Shown in pieces: positions 1 through 11,304 of a stretch of DNA of 64,000 nucleotides; the stretch's first letter is position 1, and every line of letters starts with the position of its first letter. Made by a program: the position numbers and the translations under genes. The stretch comes from Trachythela sp. YZ-2020. Taxonomy: Eukaryota > Cnidaria > Anthozoa > Malacalcyonacea > Clavulariidae. The stretch spans positions 1 through 64,000 of the forward strand of contig JADLSH010000079.1 of assembly GCA_016169945.1 (NCBI GenBank), written 5' to 3'. The notes beneath the pieces are model-generated. The model made no database searches and had not been told where the DNA came from. It saw only the letters and a program-made list of their open reading frames with translations.

Positions 1-460
1 AGCTTGGACCGATTGAATTTCTGACCTTAAACATTAGTGTAGCAAGTTGCTGGCTCCTTCGAGTATCCAGGTTATTAAGGTTTAGATGTTGTAGAAGAAC
101 ATGGGAACGGACATCATATCCACACTTAGTAATAATACGCGCAGCTCTGTTTTGTAAACGCTGTAGTTTATCAGAAAGCGTGGAGCCGAGGCCGCCCCAT
201 ACCTGTGAACAGTATTCAAAGTATGGTTGTACTAATGTTTTATAAGCAATTAAAGTTTCAGGGTCTAAGAATTCTCTTAACCTTCTTAGTTAATTCAAAC
301 CTTTGTTTATTTTAATATATTTGGCAGTTATTGCGTTCACCTGTTCGTTCCAACATAACGTCTCATCAGTCTAGCATTCGACCCAATGACTTAATCGTTT
401 TAACTCGTTAAAATTTTTCCTGTACCAAGATAGATTGGAGATATTGTATCAAATAAAATA
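1..460 (-). mobile_element. LINE ORF2 C-terminal fragment in the left arm
   Basis: Read on the minus strand this is the post-RT C-terminal region of a non-LTR retrotransposon, with the characteristic stretch describing cross-hybrid motifs such as LQRLQNRAARII and KCGYDVRSH, found again at 4681-4938 and 8560-8800. It is cut by the window edge and interrupted by stops. It is the mirror partner of the fragment at 4430-5235. Confidence 0.7.
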
Positions 461-1858
461 AAATAAATATATCTTGCAGCGTTAATCTTCAAGGTGAAAA
501 ATATATATTATGTTTAATTAAAATATCCCCCCCCCTCCTATCATCTCCCGTCAAAATCAAATGCTCCGTGCCTAGGTAGATGCATGCATTCTGATAACAG
601 CATAAACAATTCAGTTGTGCGAACGGAGCATATATATCCCGAAATGCTGAATCACTTTGCCCGAATTTTCTGGGCTTTTTGAATTTCTCGACTTCCTTTT
701 CTCGTTGGCCTATATTATGGACATAAGGAAGCTAATCAATATTAGATGGCAAGATACACACCAGACTTGCTACAAGTCGACTCGCATAATGACTGGGTTA
801 ATACGGACTGAGTTTACTGGGTTCATGATAATAAGTGTACGATATTTTTGGAGTGATTTGCCCCTCTCGCGCTTATAACAACATGCAAATTCCTCTTTAA
901 ATTATCTTAGTTACTTGGTGTGGCCAGGTGAGCCGTGATTATATGACATTTATTGTGGATCGGCTGCAATTACATTATCCGTGTTGACAGCAAGAACAAG
1001 TACACAGAATATTGCGAAACTGGTGGCGATTATACTACGAACTGAATATGCTGGGTCATATGTCGCGCTACAGGGCTTTAATGTCTTTCGTCTCATGCTT
1101 TTTGTATGTTTTGTCTCGATCCATATTTTCTTTTCAGCATATATTCAAGTAAAAAAGTTCCTTCGTAATTAAGGAAAATAATAAAGCCTGTATTTTGGTA
1201 GAATTTGAAAAATTTCTTTCATTTTAGATTTGAGTCGCTCAAGCAAGTGAATAAAACCTCTTGTTTGTTTTATTGCCATGGAATAAAGGGAAGTGTGCAA
1301 TTTGTGCATGTGGTATTTTAATATTTGCAGTAGTCCTCTTCCATTTACTAGTACCACTGACAACCATCAAACATACCATCAGTGAATAGAAATTTTAAAA
1401 ATCATATTGTCAATTATATGTGTAAATTTAAATAAAAAATTTAAATATATCTAATCTTTTAAACTGTTTAGAATTCACTAGTTAAATGCACTGTATATTG
1501 TTTATATGAAGCAGGTAGGGTGAAATAGTGTTACACGGAGCAATTCTTCATGTAACTTGTCTTTCATGCTGCGGCGTTGTGAGACGAGTTGCATTCAGGA
1601 TCACAGTGCATGAATATTAACATTGCTCACAAGGGTACTCCAACACCTAAAAATTCCAGCATTAGGGTAACGGCTTGCAACATGTATGCTGTGCGCACCA
1701 ATTTTTATATAGATTACCAACGATTTCACTCATGTAAGTTTTGGGACAAGGGGAACTCATATGAACACATTCCTAAGAAAGTCTGGGAAGCGATGGCTTA
1801 CGAATAAAATTGATAACATTTTAGGGTCTTTAACACTTAAAATTTGCGACGAGGCCAA

Positions 1859-2689
1859 ATGCTAGCTTCGTATAGTTGATTATATCCATTACCGGGCGGA
1901 TTTTTTTTCAATTCCAAATATCATTGCATCGACAGATTTGGACACTATATCCAAAACGGGGAGTTCTTCAAGAATTCTTCCTACTTTGTTATTCAGTGCT
2001 CTCCAATAATAGTTCATAAGAGGCTGAAGAGCACTTCCAAATATCGGCGAAACAACAAGTGGTTGACTTACTGGACAAGATCACGAACAACATGGATATA
2101 TTTGCAGATTAGCCCATCTGTTGTGCCTCGGTTTGCGCTATACTCTATAGACATTGTTTTACTAAAAGTAGCTTTTACAGGATAATGTATTGACTTGTAT
2201 ACATTGCAAGATAGAGCTATATAACAGACAACATGCAAAATATTTACCTACTTTGGCAAAATTTTGACGAACTCTGGATTGCATGTTTGGCCTCCAAAGA
2301 TCAAATTGGGGAAATTTTAGAATTGTGCTCGGGTAGACTATAGTCAAGTTTAGACAAGTAAGAAGGCCACGTATAGCGGGGGATTAGAATGATTTAGGAC
2401 ACAACCTTTATCGAATGCCCGCTGTTCCCCGGGTAGGGGTGTGCGGACCTTTCCAAAGACTAGTGCATTACTGTGTTTCGGCTACAATCAATGAGCATGT
2501 AACTTCCCATGTTTCGGCTAACCCTCCTCTCTTAAAACGCTCTGCCTCAGCTAGACTTTCTCCAAGCGCCCTCTGCTAGTCGAGAGCAAACAAAGTCGCG
2601 AGCGCGAGGGCTGCACTGGCAAGTCGACCTCTGCTAGTCGAGAGCAAACGAAGTCGCGAGCGCGAGGGCAGCACTGGCAAAATCAAAAA
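1859..2689. other. Spacer of inverted duplication with a 58-bp tandem duplication
   Basis: No gene is evident. At about 2566-2682 a segment containing CTCTGCTAGTCGAGAGCAAA and GTCGCGAGCGCGAGGGC occurs twice in tandem with few differences. Immediately after it come short AAAATC repeats that lead into a LINE fragment. The remainder is unassigned AT-rich sequence. Confidence 0.6.
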
Positions 2690-3024
2690 ATCAAAAATCA
2701 AAAAATGTCCGTTGGATTACAAGCAAAATTAAAATGCTCATAACCGAAAGAGATAAATTGAAAAGAAAAGCAATTATTACAAAACAAGAATCTGATTGGC
2801 TCAATTATAAAAAAGCCAGAAATCGAACAAATACCGAAATAAGAAAAGCCAAAACAGACTATTATTCTAAAAAGATTGCTAACCAAAAGTGCAACCCAAA
2901 ACACGCTTGGAAAACTATAAATAGTTTGATTGGAAAGGGAAAGAAACCCACAATTTAAAATGAACTAATTATCAATTATTCTAAATTAACAAATCCTACA
3001 GACATTGTAGAAGGGTTAAATGAA
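2690..3024 (+). mobile_element. LINE ORF2 linker fragment (between endonuclease and RT)
   Basis: The plus-strand frame at 2734-2958 reads as the basic linker typical of CR1/L2/jockey-like ORF2 proteins: a W...Y...RN..I..K..YY pattern followed by NPKHAWKTINSLIGK. After a stop at 2958 the frame continues as recognisable linker until it is cut exactly at the start of the right arm (3025). The RT domain that should follow is missing; LINE sequence only resumes near 4430. Same orientation as the 4430-5235 fragment, so the arm replaced or invaded the RT part of this LINE copy. Confidence 0.7.
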
Positions 3025-4429
3025 TTGGCCTCGTCGCAAATTTTAAGTGTTAAAGACCCTAAAATGTTATCAATTTTATTCGTATGCCATCGCTTCCCAG
3101 ACCTTCTTAGGGTCTGTTCATATGAGTTCCCCTTGTCCCAAAACTTACCTGAGTGAAATCGTTGGTAATCTATATAAAAATTGGTGCGCACAGCATACAT
3201 GTTGCAAGCCGTTACCCTAATGCTGGAATTTTTAGGTATTGGAGTACCCTTGTGAGCAATGTTAATATTCATGCACTGTGATCCTGAATGCAACTCGTCT
3301 CACAACGCCTCAGCATGAAAGACAAGTTACATGAAGAATTGCTCCGTGTAACACTATTTCACCCTACCTGCTTCATATAAACAATATACAGTGCATTTAA
3401 CTGGTGAATTCTAAACAGTTTAAAAGATTAGATATATTTAAATTTTTTATTTAAATTTACACATATAATTGACAATATGATTTTTAAAATTTCTATTCAC
3501 TGATGGTATGTTTGATGGTTGTCAGTGGTACTAGTAAATGGAAGAGGACTACTGCAAATATTAAAATACCACATGCACAAATTGCACACTTCCCTTTATT
3601 CCATGGCAATAAAACAAACAAGAGGTTTTATTCACTTGCTTGAGCGACTCAAATCTAAAATGAAAGAAATTTTTCAAATTCTACCAAAATACAGGCTTTA
3701 TTATTTTTCCTTAATTACGAAGGAACTTTACTTGAATATATGCTGAAAAGAAAATATGGATCGAGACAAAATATACAAAAAGCACGAGACGAAAGACATT
3801 AAAGCCCTGTAGCGCGCGACATATGACCCAGCATATTCAGTTCGTATAGTATAATCGCCACCAGTTTCGCAATATTCTGTGTACTTGTCTCTTGCTGTCA
3901 ACACGGATAATGTAATTGCAGCCGATCCACAATAAATGTCATATAATCACGGCTCAATTCGGCCACACCAAGTAACTAAGATAATTTAAAGAGGAATTTG
4001 CATGTTGTTATAAGCGCGAGAGGGGCAAATCACTCCAAAAATATCGTACACTTATTATCATGAACCCAGTAAACTCAGTCCGTATTAACCCAGTCATTAT
4101 GCGAGTCGACTTGTAGCAAGTCTGGTGTGTATCTTGCCATCTAATATTGATTAGCTTCCTTATGTCCATAATATAGGCCAACGAGAAAAGGAAGTCGAGA
4201 AATTCAAAAAGCCCAGAAAATTCGGGCAAAGTGATTCAGCATTTCGGGATATATATGCTCCGTTCGCACAACTGAATTGTTTATGCTGTTATCAGAATGC
4301 ATGCATCTACCTAGGCACGGAGCATTTGATTTTGACGAGATGATAGGAGGGGGATATTTTAATTAAACATAATATATATTTTAGGCACCTTGAAGATTAA
4401 CGCTGCAAGATATATTTATTTTATTTTAT

Positions 4430-5235
4430 TTGATACAATATCTCCAATCTATCTTGGTACAGGAAAAATTTTAACGAGTTAAAACGATTAAGTCATTGGG
4501 TCGAATGCTAGACTGATGAGACGTTATGTTGGAACGAACAGGTGAACGCAATAACTGCCAAATATATTAAAATAAACAAAGGTTTGAATTAACTAAGAAG
4601 GTTAAGAAATTCTTAGACCCTGAAACTTTAATGCTTTATAAAACATTAGTACAACCATACTTTGAATACTGTTCATTAGTATGGGGCCTTCGCCCTCGGC
4701 TCCACGCTTTCTGATAAACTACAGCGTTTACAAAAACAGAGCTGCGTATTGTACTAAGTGTGGATATGATGTCCGTTCCCATGTTCTTCTACAACATCTA
4801 AACCTTAATAACCTGGATACTCGAAGGAGCCAGCAACTTGCTACACTAATGTTTAAGGTCAGAAATTCAATCGGTCCAAGCTCCATATCAAACTTATTTC
4901 AAAGAACAGATGATGTACACAATTACCAAACGAGATAGGTGGAATATAATTGTCTTCGACCCAAACGAAACACTAATTTTAAGAAAAAATCGTTTAGTTA
5001 GAGTTTTGCAGTGGCTTGGAATAATTTACCTTGTGATCTTAAAAGATCTCAAATTATTCAATCATTCAAAAATAAACTTTAATATGGACGAAAGTAGTCA
5101 TAATTTCCATTTATTGTAATATAGTTTTATATATACGGCCTATTAGAAGCTCACTCATTTGTAAATAGTTAGTTTTATACGGCAGTGAAATAGTCCCGTA
5201 TCAAAATAAAGTTGTAAGAGTAATAATAGTAAGAG
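4430..5235 (+). mobile_element. LINE 3' end (copy 1), ORF2 C-terminus and 3'UTR
   Basis: Plus-strand frames at 4681-4938 and 4910-5119 give the LINE post-RT domain (KCGYDVRSHVLLQHLNLNNL and SISNLFQRT) split by frameshifts, followed by a short 3'UTR with AAATAAAGTTGTAA and GTAATAATAGTAAGAG. Nearly the same sequence lies at 8320-9115. Both copies pass directly into the same minisatellite beginning TTAAGTTAAAATGACTTTGC. It is a decayed pseudogene copy. Confidence 0.75.
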
Positions 5236-6548
5236 TAGCTAATAACTTAAGTTAAAATGACTTTGCTTACGTTAAACAGACATTTCAGTTAAAAGGACAT
5301 GATTGCTTACGTTAAAAGGACACTTAAGTTAAAATGTCTCTGCTTAGTTAATAGAGCACTTAAGTTAAAATGACTTGCTTGCGTTAAAAGGAGACTGCTT
5401 ACGTTGAAAGGACACTGCTTACGTTAAAAGAACACTTATGTTAAAATAACTTTGCTTTCATTAAACGGACACTTGAGTTAAAAGGACACTGCTTACGTTA
5501 AAAGGACACTGCTTACGTTAAAAGGACACTTAGGTTAAATGGACACTTCAGTTAAAAGAACAGTTAAGCTAAAATGTTTCTGCTTATGTTAAAGGACACT
5601 TAATTTAAAATGACTTTGCTTACGTTAAAATACACTTAAGTTAAATTTCTTAAAAACTTAAGTTAAAGAAAACTTATATTAAAATGACTTCAAATTAAAC
5701 GGACACTTATGATTGATTGATTGATTTAATGATTGATTGATAGATTGATAGATTTATTAAAATTAAGATCACATGGCAGTAGGAACTGAATTGCGTGACT
5801 TATTACATAGGTAATTTACTCTAAGATCTTAAAGGTTCTACTAATCTTAAAATACCCCTAAATTATTATATTTACAAAATTTCCTTATAAAATACGTTTA
5901 AAAGTTTCGTCAACCTAAAATGTACATTTCTTATTTAATTGGTTATATGCCTTGCTACCAGCAATTATAAATGAGTTAGAAAAACGTTTAGTTTTAGTTC
6001 TTGGCACTACTAAGGGGTATTGTAACCGCAGGTCATAAGTTTTAGATTCGTGTCTTTCCCGCGTAGCAGGTGTTTCAGCTTGCTATCGGGACTTTCCTTT
6101 ATGTTCTGGAATAATTTGTTAGTGAGGGCTTCGTGATGATCGTCAATGGATTGTATGTTAGCTAACTCCAGGGCGGTAGAGTACGGAAAACCTGAAAAGA
6201 TACACCTCAACGCTCTTCTCTTAGATATGTTGGAAGAGCATTGTGAAAAAAACAGGACAGGCGTAATCCAATGTTGAGCGTATGCACGCACAATAGTATT
6301 AATAATAATAATAATAGCTTTATTCATCCATCTTAAGATAAAAAAGTACAATGGACTTACAATTACTTGTTAAGAAAGTATATGCTGTGAATATGTCTTT
6401 ATATTACAAATTTTGTTAGATAATTAAGCAGTCACATCCTATCTTTACTCTCTGTGATCTGCAGGTGATGAAACTTACTATCCAATTATAAAGTTTAAAA
6501 GGACACTTCATTTAAAAGAACACTTAAGTTACAAGAACACTGCTAAGC
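5236..6548. repeat. Degenerate minisatellite array 1 (interrupted 5709-6482)
   Basis: The array is built of short degenerate units such as GCTTACGTTAAAAGGACACT and TTAAGTTAAAATGACTTTGC. It runs from 5236 to about 5708, is interrupted by LINE 3' fragments, and resumes at 6483-6548, ending with AGCCTTAAGGTTCATATAAATAGATC. Array 2 ends with the matching AGCCTTAGGGTTAATAGAAATAGATC, so both arrays share start and end. Confidence 0.9.
5709..6482 (-). mobile_element. Two LINE 3'-end fragments inserted into the minisatellite
   Basis: On the minus strand 6010-6300 encodes a LINE ORF2 C-terminal fragment (motifs SNISKRRALRCIF, NTKLKHLLRGKDT-like) and the element ends in TCAATCAATCAATC-type tail at 5709-5755. 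Upstream, at 6297-6325, a second minus-strand LINE 3' end is marked by an ATT-repeat tail and an AATAAAGC-like 3'UTR. Both are 5'-truncated, as is usual for target-primed reverse transcription. The surrounding array resumes at about 6483. Confidence 0.65.
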
Positions 6549-6559
6549 CTTAAGGTTCA

Positions 6560-9115
6560 TATAAATAGATCAGGAGGGGGTGTATAGGATTCTATATTAG
6601 AAAGACTATCAATTTTCATGAAAGACTTGATTTAAACAACAATGAAATTGAAACTCTTACTATTGAAATTCTAAAAGTTAAAATGAAACCATTTCTCATA
6701 ACTAACTGGTATAGACCGCCAAACTCATCATCTGGCAAACGTAAGGAATTTGAAAAATTACTGCAACATATTGATCGCGAGAACAAATAAAGTATCACAA
6801 TGGGAGATATTAATATTGACCTCGCCAAAGACTCAATTGATAACAACGTAGCAGATTTGAAATTTCTGATGGATTTATTTCAATATAACCAAAATTCAAA
6901 GAACCTACTATAGAGTTACCAAGGATACACAGACCTTAATTGATCATTTTTATTCTAATTAACCTGATTTTATAACTTCAGCCGGAGTCTCAAAAATAAC
7001 AATTAGTGACCACTATCTAACATATGGTGTTTGTAAATTTCCAAGCCTAAAGGAAATAGTAACATCATAGGATATCGTGATTTTAAATAATTCAATGCTG
7101 AAGCTTTTTGGGCAAGACTTTAACTCCCTTGCTTCACCTAATCTTGAATATTGTAATGATGTTAATAGAACATGGCTTATTTGGAAAAGTAAATTCATGA
7201 AAATCATTGACAAACATGCACCATTAAAAATCGCAGACTAGGCAAAAAAAGAGTAACGTGGATAAACAAAAATCTCTTGACCAATAAATGGCAAAAGAAC
7301 AACTTAAAAAGGAAAGCTTGTAAAATAAACAACCCAATGATTGGGAGTGTTATAAAATTGCAAAAATCAGTATAATCGTCTGATAAAAATACAATCAAGA
7401 CTTACTATATAGACGAAATTAAGAACAATAAAGGCAATATAAAAAACACGTGGAAAAGCATAAAAGAATTAACAAACAAGCAGTCGAAAACCTCCTATAC
7501 AGGTCACGTTATAAATGAAAGTAATGAAGAAATAAAGGATAAGGATATCCGAAATGTCTTTAACAAACATTTCATCGAAATTGGACAGCGGCTGTCTCGG
7601 GAAATTCCGTTAACCAAAGCATGATATTATGAATAATTATAGATGGACTAAAGCATGAAATGAATAATTATAGACCGATATCTGTGATTTCAACTATTGC
7701 TAAAGTAATGGATAAGGTTGCCCATAACCAACTTTACTATTATTTGGAAGATAAGAACCTATTATATCTACCTCCCAACATGGTTTAGACCTGGACATTC
7801 CACTGTAACTGCATCACTAGAAATTACAGATAGGCTATATCATAACATTGATATTGGGGAGTTAAACGGAGTCGTCTTTCGTCATCTTAAGAAGGCATTT
7901 GACACAGTTAATCACCAAATACTATTAAGTAAACTTAGCTGTTGCGGTATAACGGAGACTGTCCACAAGTAGTTTTTATCATACTTATCCAATCGCTCAC
8001 AGTATTGCCAGGTAAATGCAACTATCTCTCAAGCGTCAAACATGATCAGTGGAATACCACAGGGGTCAGTTTTTGTCCATTGTTATTCCTACTGTATATA
8101 AATGACCTTCCCAATTGCTTCAATAATGCTAAGTGTAACATGTCTGCTGATGATACCAAAATTGGTAGATTTAGTAATGACATAAATACTGTCACCAATG
8201 CACTAAACGATGACTTAAAAATGTATCTGTCTGGTTGACTGCAAATAAACTCAGTCTAGACACTAAGAAAACAGAATATATGATTATAGGATATTATCAA
8301 AGACTAAATTTAATAGAAACATATCCTCCAATCTATCTTGGTAGAGAAAAAATTAAGCGAGTTAATTTAAAACGATTAAGTCGTTGGGTGTAATTCTAGA
8401 TGAGAAGTTAAGTTGGAACGAACAGGTAAACGCAATAACGGCTAAAATAATCAAAGATTTGAATGTATTAAGAAGGTTAAGAAAATTCTTAGAGCTTGAA
8501 ACTTTACTAATGCTTATAAAACATTAGTACAACCTTACATTGAATACTGTTCACAGGTATAAGGCGGCCTCGGTTCCACGCTTTCTGATAAACTACAGCG
8601 TTTACAAAACAGAGCTGAGCGTATTATTACTAAGTGTGGATATGATGTCCGTTCCCATGTTTTTCTACAACATCTAAACCCGGCTTAATAACCTGGATAC
8701 TCGAAGGAACCAGCAACTTGCTACACTAGCGTTTAAAGTCAGAAATTCAATCGGTCCAAGCTCCATATGAAACTTATTTCAAAGAACAGATGATGTACAC
8801 AATTACCAAACGAGACAGGTGGAATATAATTGTTTTCGACCTAAACGAAACAATAATTTTAAGAAAAAATCATTTAGTTAGAGTTGTGCGGTGGCTTGGA
8901 ATAATTTACCTTGTGATCTTAAAATATCTCAACTATTCAAAAATTCAAAAATAAACTCTAATATGGACGAAAGTGGTCATAATTTCCCTTTATTGTAATA
9001 TAGTTTTTATATATACGTCCTATTGGAAGATCACTCATATGTAGATAGTTACTTTTATACAGAGAAATAGTCTCGTATCAAAATAAAGTTGTAATAGTAA
9101 TAATAGTAAGAGTAA
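6560..9115 (+). mobile_element. Decayed LINE (copy 2) with endonuclease, RT and 3' end
   Basis: Order on the plus strand: endonuclease remnants at 6600-7040 (NWYRPPNSSS and MGDINIDLA), linker at 7200-7620, RT fragments at 7718-8238 (HLKKAFDTVNHQILLSKL, then YINDLPNCF and SADDTK, where a YADD-type box is expected), then the C-terminal domain and 3'UTR to 9115. Many stops and frameshifts make it a pseudogene. It belongs to the same family as copy 1 and likewise runs into the minisatellite. Confidence 0.8.
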
Positions 9116-10375
9116 TAACTTAAGTTAAAATGACTTTGCTTACGTTAAACGGACACTTCAGTTAAAAGGACATGATTGCTTACGTCAAAACGACAATGCT
9201 TACGTTAAAAGTACACTTAAATTAAAAGGACACTTCAGTTTAATGGACACTAAAGTTAAAATGACTTTGCTTACGTTAAAAGAACATTTAAATTAAACTG
9301 ACTTTGCTTACGTTAAAAGGACACTGCTTACGTTAAAAGGACACTCATGCTTACGTTAAAAGGACACTTATGTTAAATGGACACTTCAGTTTAAAGAACA
9401 CTTAAGTTAAAATATTTCTGCCTATGTTAAAAGAACACTTATATATATTAAAATAACTTTGCTTACATTAAACGGACACTTAAGTGAAAAGTACACTGCT
9501 TACGTTAAAGGGACACTTAGTTTAAATGGACACTTCGGTTAAAAGAACACTTGTTAAAATGTATCTGCTTATGTTAAAAGCACACTTAAGTTAAAATGAC
9601 TTTGCTTACGTTAAGAGACACTTAATTTAAAATCTCTCTGCTTATGTTAAAAGGACATGCACTTATATTAAAATGACTTTGCCTACATTAAACGAACACT
9701 AAGGTTAAAAGAACACTGTTTACGTTAAAAGCACACTGATGTTAAAGAGACATTTAAGTTGAAATGTCTTTGTGTAGGTTAAAAGGATGCTTATGTTAAA
9801 AGTCACTGGATGCTTAAGTTAAAAGGACACTGCAGGCTTACGTTAATAGGACACTTAAGTTAAAATGTCTCTGCTTGTGTTAAAAGGACACTTAAACTAA
9901 AATGATTTTGCTTGCGTTAAAAGGATACTGCTTGCGTTAAAAGGAAACTGCAAACGTTGAAAGGACAATGCTTACGTTAAAAGGACACTTATGTTAAAAT
10001 AGCTTTGCTTACATTAAACGACACTTAAGTTAAAAGGACACTGCTTGCGTTAAAAGGACACTTAGGTTAAATGAACACTTCAGTTAAAAGAACACTTAAG
10101 CTAAAATGTCTCTGCATGTGTTACAAGGACACTTAAGTTAAAATGACTTTTCTTACGTTAAAATAAATTTAAGTTAAATTTCTCAGCTTATGTTAAAAAA
10201 CACTTATATTAAAATGACTTTAGTTACATTAAACGCACACTCAAGGTAAAAAGACACTGCTTACGTTAAAAGGACACTGGTCACTGCTTATGTTAAAAGT
10301 ACACTTAAGTTAAAAGGACACTTCATTTAAAAGAACACTTAAATTAAAAGAACGTTGCTTAGCCTTAGGGTTAAT
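9116..10375. repeat. Degenerate minisatellite array 2 (about 1.26 kb)
   Basis: Continuous imperfect repeats of TACGTTAAAAGGACACT, TTAAGTTAAAATGACTTTGC and TTAAATGGACACTTCAG. Units alternate rather than follow one fixed period, so the array looks like a higher-order mixture of 18-20-bp sub-units. It starts exactly where LINE copy 2 ends, as array 1 does after copy 1. No coding potential. Confidence 0.9.
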
Positions 10376-10434
10376 AGAAATAGATCCCTTTGATTACCCT
10401 TGACATTGACTAACTGTTCGCGTCGAACCGATCG

Positions 10435-10441
10435 TATAAAA
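10435..10441 (+). promoter_or_regulatory. TATA box of the vWA gene
   Basis: TATAAAA lies in a non-repetitive stretch just after the minisatellite. A start site about 30 bases downstream would give a short 5'UTR exon ending at 10532, followed by a good donor (GGTATGTATG) and an acceptor (ATTGTATAG) at 11301, three bases before the gene's ATG. The arrangement is inferred from sequence signals only. The 5'UTR intron (10533-11301) shows nothing else. Confidence 0.45.
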
Positions 10442-11304
10442 GATCGCTGAGTTTGGTCCAACTTCATTGTGCACTGCGCGATTTGGTGGAAAGAATCTTG
10501 GAGAAAAATCGTAAAAACTTTTTGTGACCCTGGTATGTATGTATGTTTTTCACTTTGTAGCTTGTTATTTGTTTATAACTGTAAAAGCAAGAAATAACAG
10601 GTTAGTTGTCAGTAAGTTGGCGAGTTAGTTTTAATTTTAGTCAGCTAGTTAGTTAATTGCCCTATAGACTAACCCAAATATTTCACGATTACTTTCACGA
10701 TTACACATTATATCTACTTACAACAGCTCTACTACATGCAAATAAACGTCATCAACTACTAATGGTCAATTAGATTATGAGCTCGAGATTTGTATGCAGT
10801 GATAGATGATGAGGGCGCAATATTTTGGTAGAAACTAACTTGTGTACGTTAGTTCTTCTGGATTATATATCAGAAAACGAATATAATGATTTCTTTTGAA
10901 CAAAAACCAAGGCAAAACAATTTCACCCTTCGTGACATCCATGTTGTCTTACTGTATGGCCGCGCGAGTACTGGCACTTATTTCGCTACGTATACTCGCT
11001 ATCTATCGACGAATAGACATTGAGTAGAGTAGCCAATAAGATTGCAGCATTTGCCATAGAACACTACAAAGTTTCCCCTAGCAATTTTTAATATAAATGT
11101 TTGCAACAACTGATAGTTTCGAACATTTCCTGCCGCAAATTAGAAACCCAAAAAAGTATAAGTGTATACATGAATGTTTACAGGCATTGACAAATATCTT
11201 ATTACAAAATTACACATTAGGAAGAGTTGAAGCACAGCAGTTTAACCCATTGCCATTGGTTTAGTTAAACTCACATTAGTGTTCACATTATAATTGTATA
11301 GAAA

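Larger units (their letters stand above)
1..4882. repeat. Large imperfect inverted duplication (arms 1-1858 and 3025-4882)
   Basis: The first bases of the window are the reverse complement of the bases ending at 4882, and matching continues inward to 1858/3025, giving arms of about 1.86 kb around a 1.17-kb spacer. Three short reading frames recur in mirror image (657-878 with 4008-4229, 1169-1363 with 3519-3713, 1589 with 3293), all at a position sum near 4882-4886. Scattered substitutions and small indels separate the arms, so the duplication is not brand new. The outer ends of both arms are the 3' part of a LINE. The rest of the arm (about 460-1858) has no coding signal I can support. The left arm may continue outside the window. 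Whether it is an inverted segmental duplication or two inverted copies of one repeat cannot be settled here. Confidence 0.9.

Noticed and set aside
5236..10375. CRISPR array (short repeats with spacers)
   Set aside because: Units are degenerate, spacers are not unique, and the surroundings are eukaryotic LINEs.
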